DNA of 6,979 nt, taken from contig QIAR01000520.1 in assembly GCA_003225595.1 (NCBI GenBank), forward strand, positions 1 to 6,979, read 5' to 3'. The notes below the pieces were generated by a model. It did not search any database. It saw only the letters and a program-made list of their open reading frames with translations, and was not told the DNA's origin. Below are positions 1 to 4,345 of the stretch, in pieces. The translations under genes were made by a program, and so were the position numbers. The DNA comes from Acidobacteriota bacterium (GTDB lineage: Bacteria > Acidobacteriota > Terriglobia > Terriglobales > Acidobacteriaceae). Each line of letters opens with the position of its first letter. Position 1 is the stretch's first letter.

Positions 1-2
1 CC

Positions 3-548
3 GGGGCTCTATCCGAGTCGATGAAGCATGAGGTGGAACGCATCTTCCAAGTACTCGATCTGCTATACGCGGGCGATGACTTCTCCAGCGCTTGTGTTGG
101 GCTCCAATCAAAAAGCATGATCGTGCGCGACAATGCGCTAGAGTTCCTCGACAACGTGCTGAAGGCCCAATTACGCAAGACGCTGGTTCCATTACTGGAT
201 AGCAAGGTCAGCCTAGCCGAGCGGGTTACCATCGCCAACCGATTGGTGCCTGCCAGGATTGAGAGCTCGGAACAGGCGATAGCAGTCTTAGTGGCCAGCA
301 ACGATCCCTGTTTACGCGAAGCGCGGACGAAGGACGTGGGCAGGGGAGTTTTCCAGCGTCAGATAAAGCACATTGCCGGGCGCCACGGGCTGGCCCCCTA
401 TCACCGTCTCTCCGCACGTAAGAGCGGCCGCAATGGCGAGCGCAAGATATGTCTTTCCCGCTCCAGGATCGCCCGAGAGGATCGTTATCATCTCGCGGGG
501 AAGATATGGCTCCCAAAGCCAGGAGACAGACTTTGCCGGTACGTCTGA
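3..548 (+). CDS. C-terminal part of HEAT-repeat protein (nucleotide-transporter-like), 3' end replaced
   Basis: The frame is open from the left edge, so the true start lies outside the window; the ATG at 21 is internal. The residues are helical and HEAT-like, with the stretches HEVERIFQVLDLLY and RDNALEFLDNVL followed by LVPLLDSKVSLAERVTIANRL. This pattern resembles the soluble C-terminal region of acidobacterial Npt1/Npt2-like nucleotide transporters with HEAT repeats, or another HEAT-repeat protein. No membrane segment is visible in this part. Similarity ends near DPCLR (312-317). In such proteins more HEAT repeats would be expected here. Beyond that point the frame runs to a stop at 546-548 through DNA antisense to a truncated helicase gene, so the last ~77 residues are arginine-rich and probably meaningless. 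The gene is best read as truncated by a deletion. The family call rests on recalled similarity and is moderate. Confidence 0.6.
   Translation, partial: GALSESMKHEVERIFQVLDLLYAGDDFSSACVGLQSKSMIVRDNALEFLDNVLKAQLRKTLVPLLDSKVSLAERVTIANRLVPARIESSEQAIAVLVASNDPCLREARTKDVGRGVFQRQIKHIAGRHGLAPYHRLSARKSGRNGERKICLSRSRIAREDRYHLAGKIWLPKPGDRLCRYV
308..322. other. Deletion junction: chromosome fused to island interior
   Basis: Two convergent genes lose family similarity at the same place. From the left, the HEAT-repeat protein is coherent up to DPCLR at about 312-317. From the right, the PrimPol-helicase protein on the - strand is coherent up to VLRPRF at 318-335 and then stops at 312-314. Homologous AAA_25-type domains continue well beyond the RPRF segment, so hundreds of bases appear lost. 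No copy of the mnmE-end sequence is visible here, so this is not a simple attachment site. A deletion running from the island into the flanking gene is the likeliest cause. A chimeric assembly is the alternative. Confidence 0.55.
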
Positions 549-1432
549 GAGTCGCACCAGATCCGGGCGGCGTGTCGGAGCTAGTCTACTAATCTGCTCT
601 CCCGGCGCATACCGGCTAACGCTCGCAGCGATGCGCCTAACTTCTTTCTCTAGCAACGGCGGCGAGCAGCGCACGCGGTTCTCTGCCAATAGGGCGCTCT
701 CGATCGTTGCGAGTGAGCTGTCGTGTCTTAGCATCGCACCGGCGAGAGAAGTTAGTGCGTTGTTGCGTTGGCCTTCCGGAATTGCATTCTCAGTCTTACC
801 GATGACTGCCAGTTGCGGCTTCGCGCTGATCAGCCATGCCGGAGCATTTGCGATGGAGGCCTCTGGTGAGCACCACTCATACCGCAGCCCGGAAGCATGA
901 AGTGATGGTGGCGCAACAACATAGCCACCAGTGCCACGAACATCCAATCCCTTCCCCAATCGCCCGACGCTGTTGCGCAAGCACTTGTCTGTCGGCAGGC
1001 GAAAATACAGGTGGAAGCCTTCGCGGTTCCCATCGGAATTCTTCCGGCCGGTCAAAGCACGGAGCGTCTCCGGCAGGTCGTCTCGTTTCGTCAGTTCCGC
1101 AAGCGTCACGCGACCTTCTTCGCCGTCCACACCCACTACGCACAGCTGGCTCTCAGGCCCGGTTAGGATGCCAATATTGGCGTCAGGCCATTTGTGCCAC
1201 CAGCGAGTTATCTGAGATGGATCCGTGGTAGCTTCTTTCAATCCGTTGCGTGTACGCGGATGCTTCCCAGGACTACTGCACGCAGCGCTCCCACAGGTGC
1301 AAAGTTTGAAGTTGGAGTGTTGAGAGGAATTACAAGCCATCCTTTGGCGGCATAACCGAGCGCTTCTGCAAGCATTGGTAACGTCGCGTAATTTTGTTTA
1401 GCCGCATCGCGAGACAATGCTATTGTGGCCAT
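312..1432 (-). pseudogene. PrimPol-helicase replication protein, frameshifted and 3'-truncated
   Basis: This is the remnant of an island replication protein: an archaeo-eukaryotic-type primase-polymerase (PF09250-like) joined to a RepA-like AAA_25 helicase. The start is the ATG at 1430-1432, with GGAG at 1442-1445 as ribosome binding site. The first ~37 residues, ending GWLVIPL, are in one frame. The rest, from about HSNFKLCTCG, is in another, so a small indel lies near 1316-1325. Numbering the second piece from 1340, it shows CTCG..CSSPGKHPRT (14-30), VVGVDGEEG (68-76), FHLYF (109-113), GLDVRGTGGYVVAPPS (131-146), a primase C-terminal helical region (~190-243), Walker A GDPGAGKT (290-297) and LYLTLEN (325-331). 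It ends at RPRFA, early in the ATPase domain. The usual first acidic residue of the catalytic D-x-D motif is Gly70. The gene cannot make a working protein. Confidence 0.8.
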
Positions 1433-1441
1433 TTTCAGAAG

Positions 1442-1445
1442 CTCC
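1442..1445 (-). promoter_or_regulatory. Ribosome binding site of the PrimPol gene
   Basis: On the - strand GGAG lies 9 bases before the ATG at 1430-1432. It supports the upstream start, and so places the conserved LAEALGYAAKGWLVIPL segment at the N-terminus of the primase rather than in a separate small gene. Confidence 0.5.
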
Positions 1446-1456
1446 GTAGTGAATGG

Positions 1457-1487
1457 CCCGGCGACGTCACGCGCCGGGTTTCTTTTA
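1457..1487 (+). terminator. GC-rich hairpin with T-rich tail between alpA-like and primase genes
   Basis: CCCGGCG at 1457-1463 pairs perfectly with CGCCGGG at 1472-1478 across an 8-base loop. The T-rich run TTTCTTTT follows at 1479-1486 on the + strand. This has the form of an intrinsic terminator for + strand transcripts. On the - strand, which carries the genes here, no T-run follows the stem. It may therefore stop antisense transcription or act as an RNA structure between the AlpA-like stop codon and the primase ribosome binding site. Confidence 0.5.
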
Positions 1488-1495
1488 TTCGCTGT

Positions 1496-1744
1496 TTATG
1501 TGCCTGAGCTTGTGGAGGCTCGACGAGAAAGCGCATCAGGACTGTTCTCGTCCGTCAGTTTGCGACTCCGTTGAACCAGAGCAGAGAGCCATGCTTCTAT
1601 CTCTGCTTCAAGCCAGCCCACGGCTCGTGCACCGAGAGATACAGGACGTGGGAAGGTGCCCTCAGAGACCCGGAGATAGATTGTGCTGCGGGAAAGGCCT
1701 GTGCGGGTCTTTACTGCTGGAAGTCTAAGGATTGTATTCGCCAT
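1496..1744 (-). CDS. AlpA-family helix-turn-helix regulator
   Basis: A complete 82-residue protein with a MerR/excisionase-like winged helix of the AlpA family (PF05930-like). LPAVKTRTGLSRSTIYLRVSEG at about residues 8-29, too long to be chance, forms the helix-turn-helix and first wing region. It is followed by FPRPVSLGARAVGWLEAEIEAWL (31-53), whose GW..EI..WL ending is typical of the family. The tail from residue 60 is polar and probably disordered. AlpA proteins of P4-like satellites and islands activate integrase or excision genes, or act as directionality factors. The ATG at 1742-1744 is well supported by GAGG at 1752-1755, 7 bases upstream. The gene lies between the DUF6387-like gene and the primase, isolated by hairpins on both sides, so it is probably transcribed on its own. 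It is the only island gene with no visible damage. Its target may no longer exist here. Confidence 0.82.
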   Translation of the reverse strand: MANTILRLPAVKTRTGLSRSTIYLRVSEGTFPRPVSLGARAVGWLEAEIEAWLSALVQRSRKLTDENSPDALSRRASTSSGT

Positions 1745-1751
1745 GCTGGAA

Positions 1752-1755
1752 CCTC
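1752..1755 (-). promoter_or_regulatory. Ribosome binding site of the alpA-like gene
   Basis: GAGG on the - strand, 7 bases before the ATG at 1742-1744. It fixes the start of the AlpA-like protein. Confidence 0.55.
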
Positions 1756-1796
1756 AATGTAAGATCCGGGTAGACCTTACCGTTCTATGCATGACG

Positions 1797-1838
1797 AAAA
1801 ACAGGCACGAAGCTAAGCTAGCTTTTGTGCCGCTTTTT
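1797..1838. terminator. Bidirectional intrinsic terminator between DUF6387-like and alpA-like genes
   Basis: GGCAC at 1804-1808 pairs with GTGCC at 1827-1831. Inside it AAGCTA at 1810-1815 pairs with TAGCTT at 1819-1824 around a 3-base loop, with a small internal bulge. The + strand has TTTTT at 1834-1838 after the stem. The - strand has TTTTT complementary to 1797-1801 after the stem. Uridine tails on both sides are what a two-way terminator shows. On the - strand it would end the integrase/DUF6387 transcript and leave the AlpA-like gene to its own promoter. Confidence 0.6.
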
Positions 1839-2030
1839 CGGCGGCCCTTCGTCGACGTTGCAAACAGTGCACTGGAATGATCCCAGCCCGCCTTTGGTTT
1901 GGGTTCGTTCGCGAAATACTCTGCACTTGAATTTTAAGGAGGTAACCGCGGCCAAGCTCCATTTTGCGCCCGGCCAGGAACGATTTTTTAAGTATGGCGA
2001 GCAGCCCTGTTGCAGGCTAGTCCCACTCAC
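1818..2030 (-). CDS. Possible 70-residue protein coupled to the DUF6387-like gene
   Basis: A GTG at 2028-2030 overlaps the TGA of the DUF6387-like gene by four bases (GTGA at 2027-2030), an arrangement typical of translational coupling. The product would be basic, with a CTVC pair near the C-terminus and a KKRHKS ending. I do not recognise it. Against it: no ribosome binding site can be singled out, the composition is not clearly protein-like, and the last codons run into the hairpin at 1804-1831. It may be chance. Confidence 0.2.
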   Translation of the reverse strand: MSGTSLQQGCSPYLKNRSWPGAKWSLAAVTSLKFKCRVFRERTQTKGGLGSFQCTVCNVDEGPPKKRHKS

Positions 2031-2954
2031 AGCCCGCCTCGATCGGGACTTTTATGCGCGCGCTTACGTGCGTGCCGAACTTGCTGGCGATGAGACCAAT
2101 CGGCGTATGCCAGAGCGCCAAGGCGTTTCAGCTCTACAGATGCATCCGAATCACGCAGCTCCAGCAGCCCGGCCGCCAATGGCCTGATTGTTTTACGAAC
2201 CTTCTCCTCGTCTGCATCGCTTTCTGAGCCGAGACCATCTGCTATCAAGCGGGAGGCGATTCTGCCTTCCTTCTCCTCTGCCCATAAGAGCAGGTCCATA
2301 CATGGCAGAACCCCGATCTTCGCCCATTCCTTAAAGTCGGGTGATCTCTTTGCGGCACCTGTCGGTCTGCCTCCCCGACGACGGCGGAGCTGCTGAAGAT
2401 GTGTATCGAACTGCTGTTTCAGGAGCGAATTTGGGAAGCTCAAGTCAATCATTAATGGAATCTCGTTTGCCCAGGAGAGCTCATCTTCTACCGCGGCCTT
2501 CAGCCATTTCGGGTACAAGAATCCATGAATTGCATGGGGACGGACTCTCGCTATTCCTACGATTATGTCAATCTGCCCTTGCGACAGCCTTTCTCGAACC
2601 CTGCAATCGATGGTATACAGCTCCCAATGTCATCGAACGAACCGCACGGGCCCCTCGAAAATCAACCGCGCGACAGAATGAGAAGGCCTGATGATCGAAA
2701 GGACTACGACTCAGGTCGCAAATAGGATTTTCACGTAAGCTGGCCAATGCCTGCTGAACCAGACCATCCCTCTCGGGAAAGATTCGCTCAGACCCTCGCA
2801 TGTCGTACAGTTGGCTTGAACAGACCCGTCGAACACAAATCTGTCTTTCCCAGCCGAGAGCATCCAGACCTTCTGTACGCTTGTATTTCTCAAGGAAAAA
2901 CCATTGCGGCAGATCCTTCAACAAAGGCCGTTTCGTTCGGCTAGCGTCTCCCAT
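2027..2954 (-). pseudogene. DUF6387-like protein, frameshifted
   Basis: The N-terminal piece starts at the ATG 2952-2954. Near residues 15-45 it has LPQWFFLEKYKRTEGLDALGW followed by ERQICVRR, a pattern I associate with DUF6387 proteins found beside island integrases. That frame stops at 2568-2570. The C-terminal piece is open from about 2629 to the stop at 2027-2029 and carries WELYTIDCRVRERL, LYPKWLKAAV, MIDLSFPNSLLKQQFDTHL, then GRPTG..DFKEW and VLPCMDLLLWAEEK. Together they make one protein of about 309 residues, so a small indel lies near 2630-2650. No catalytic motif, signal peptide or membrane helix is obvious, and the function is unknown. The integrase stop codon lies one base upstream (TAA-T-ATG on the - strand), so the two genes were co-translated. 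The DUF name is from memory and should be verified. Confidence 0.68.
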
Positions 2955-2955
2955 A

Positions 2956-4143
2956 TTACTCAGCGCCGTGACTGAAGTTGCCTACCAGAACCTTCTTTTC
3001 GCTCGCCAATCCTTCAACGTAGTCACCCCAGAATTGCAGCATCTTACGACGTTGCTCGGCGTATTCGGCGCGGTTGTATACCCCGCGCACACCACCGATG
3101 TTGTGATTGAGTGCCTTTTCTACCACGTCGGCAGGAAAGCCCTTCTCATGAAGAAGCGTCGAACCCGTGCGGCGCAAATCGTGAATCGTGAATGGTTCAA
3201 TATTGAAGGTGATACTCGTCATCGCCTGGTTCATGGCATTATGTGCGAATGGCTTTGCTAGGCTACTGCGTCCTGGCATTACCCACACCGAATCACCAGC
3301 GAGCCTCTTCAACTCTCGAAACAAACCACCGGCCTGCTTTGATAGATAAACTATATGTGGACGACCTGTTTTGGAGTTCTCGGCCGGAATTTGCCATTCG
3401 CCAGCATCTGGATCTACGTCCTTCCATTGTGCGAACAGCATCTCGGATTTCCGAACAAGCGTGAGCAGAATTAAATGAAGCGCCAGTTTGAACTGACGCC
3501 GTATGTTGGACTGATAGAGCGTATGAAGATAGACACGGATCTCATTGGCAGATAGTGCCCGGGTTCTGGCCCTTGCTTTTGTGATGAATCGAGTCGGAAG
3601 GGCCAGGGCGGGGTTTACTTGCGCCGCTTCACATGCGTTTTATGAGATTTCGTATCTCTGCGGCTGCGGCTTCCTGTCCATTGTCACGCTTGCGGAAAAC
3701 CAACGCCTGCACGTCCCCGGCGGTCACGTCACGGAGCGTCTTGCTGCCCAGAGTGGGAAGGATTTCGTTATCGAGATAGCGTCGGAGACTGCGCGGGTCT
3801 TTCCGGTCCCGCAACACAACCTCTCGGTAGTAGCGCTCCGCAAAATCTCGCATGGTGCTGTTGCTCGCCAGGGCCAGCTTTGCGAGCTGTTTCTCCCGAG
3901 CAGGGGGTTGACCACGCGACACCAACATGCGAGCTTGTCTCGCTCGGCTCGCGCGGCCTTAAGACTCATCTCCGGGTAGCGCCCAATAGCCACCTTCTCC
4001 GGCTTGCCATTAACGCGATACCGATACAGCCATGAGAGCTTTCCACTCGGCAGAATCTCCAAACAAAGGCCTCTGCCGTCAGTTACCAGATACCGCATTT
4101 CCCTTGGCTTGAGCGCCTTGATTCCTGTATCCGTGAGTGGCAT
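2956..4143 (-). pseudogene. int: Tyrosine integrase with DUF4102 arm-binding domain, at least two frame lesions
   Basis: This is the site-specific recombinase of the island, about 395 codons, the usual length for P4/SGI1-type integrases. Piece 1 (4143 to ~3940) is a DUF4102 arm-binding domain: MPLTDTGIKALKPR, LCLEILPSG, GRYPEMSLKAARAERD. A frameshift near 3935-3948 moves to piece 2, MLVSRGQPPAREKQ through the core-binding domain (RYLDNEILPTLGSKTLRDVT) to a stop at 3629-3631. A short deletion or indel near 3622-3640 then moves to piece 3, the catalytic domain, open from VNPALALPTRF to the stop at 2956-2958. Catalytic residues are all visible in piece 3: Arg in LTLVRKSE, Lys in ENSKTG, HDLRR, LNH, and Tyr in VYNRAEY nine residues after that His. 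The start is the ATG at 4141-4143 with GGAAAGG at 4148-4154. Full-length protein cannot be made without frameshifting, so the island should be immobile by its own means. Confidence 0.85.
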
Positions 4144-4156
4144 CGGCCCTTTCCGT

Positions 4157-4203
4157 GTGTACTCCAGACTAGAGTCCTACGTGAGACTCTCTTTGGAGTA
4201 CAC
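4157..4203. repeat. Nested inverted repeat upstream of the integrase
   Basis: The outer arms GTGTACTCCA (4157-4166) and TGGAGTACAC (4194-4203) are perfectly complementary. Inside, AGAGTC (4171-4176) and GACTCT (4185-4190) form a second stem around an 8-base loop. DNA could form a cruciform and RNA a long hairpin just before the integrase ribosome binding site. It could be an operator or a leader structure that limits translation. No T-run follows on the - strand, so it is not an intrinsic terminator. Confidence 0.55.
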
Positions 4204-4243
4204 CCTGGAGTACACAACTTCAGTCGGCTGTCCGTGTACTCTG
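4157..4243. repeat. Four 10-bp repeats: likely integrase arm-type sites of the attachment region
   Basis: TGGAGTACAC occurs at 4194-4203 and 4206-4215 as direct repeats with a 12-bp period. It occurs inverted as GTGTACTCCA at 4157-4166, and as an 8-of-10 inverted copy GTGTACTCTG at 4234-4243. Short repeats of about 10 bp between a tyrosine integrase and the crossover site are the usual arm-type sites bound by the integrase N-terminal domain, here the DUF4102 domain. The repeats lie between the integrase start and the mnmE end, exactly where such an arm is expected. They also lie in the predicted integrase leader, so binding could repress the gene. Confidence 0.65.
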
Positions 4244-4252
4244 CCGGACAGC
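4227..4252. repeat. 7-bp dyad overlapping the candidate integrase -10 box
   Basis: GCTGTCC at 4227-4233 pairs with GGACAGC at 4246-4252 across 12 bases that contain the fourth copy of the 10-bp repeat. The right arm overlaps the candidate -10 hexamer at 4250-4255. A protein bound here would block the promoter, so this is a plausible operator for the AlpA-like protein or the integrase. The regulator is a guess. Confidence 0.4.
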
Positions 4253-4278
4253 ATAGGAGTTTATTTTCCAGATAGCAA
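4250..4278 (-). promoter_or_regulatory. Candidate sigma70-type promoter of the integrase
   Basis: On the - strand TTGCTA (4273-4278) and TATGCT (4250-4255) are separated by exactly 17 bases, each matching four of six consensus positions. The surrounding DNA at 4260-4310 is AT-rich compared with the flanking genes. The transcript would start near 4243 and carry the 10-bp repeats in its leader. mnmE lies upstream in the same orientation with no terminator seen between, so read-through from mnmE may also reach the integrase. Confidence 0.35.
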
Positions 4279-4311
4279 TTGATATTTACAACACATTAGA
4301 TTTCTCTGGAA
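4266..4311. repeat. 7-bp inverted repeat in AT-rich DNA beside the crossover region
   Basis: TTCCAGA at 4266-4272 and TCTGGAA at 4305-4311 are perfectly complementary and separated by 32 bases of AT-rich DNA. They flank the stretch between the candidate integrase promoter and the mnmE stop. It may be a second class of protein site in the attachment region, or chance. Confidence 0.3.
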
Positions 4312-4327
4312 GTAGTAGGACATAACC

Positions 4328-4345
4328 TTATTTGCCGATGCAGAA
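4328..4345. other. Putative attachment-site core: last 18 bp of mnmE
   Basis: On the - strand the end of mnmE reads TTCTGCATCGGCAAATAA, encoding FCIGK and the stop. The last 18 bp of trmE/mnmE is the established integration site of Salmonella genomic island 1 and its relatives, whose integrases rebuild the stop codon. Here a DUF4102-type integrase starts 184 bases away with arm-like repeats between, so the same site class is a good inference. The partner copy expected at the far end of the island is not present in the window, consistent with the deletion at 308-322. The exact crossover position cannot be read from one end alone. Confidence 0.55.

Noticed and set aside
836..1231. Long + strand frames over 373-1231
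   Set aside because: They are antisense to the PrimPol-helicase gene, whose motifs are clear. Their residues are arginine/serine-rich without family pattern.
1769..1781. GGTA/TACC dyad upstream of the alpA-like gene as an operator
   Set aside because: Arms of four bases are too short to support without conservation data.
1936..1945. AAGGAGGTAA, a near-perfect Shine-Dalgarno sequence on the + strand (or, on the other strand, resembling a 16S rRNA 3' end)
   Set aside because: No start codon follows at a usable distance on the + strand, and the surrounding bases do not match the rest of a 16S end. Treated as chance.
1825..2187. Open + strand frame of 120 codons across 1825-2187
   Set aside because: Its second half is antisense to the well-supported C-terminus of the DUF6387-like gene, and its first half crosses the bidirectional terminator.
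4194..4215. Short repeat array as a CRISPR
   Set aside because: Units are 10 bp with 2-base gaps and inverted copies; there are no spacer-sized intervals and no cas genes.
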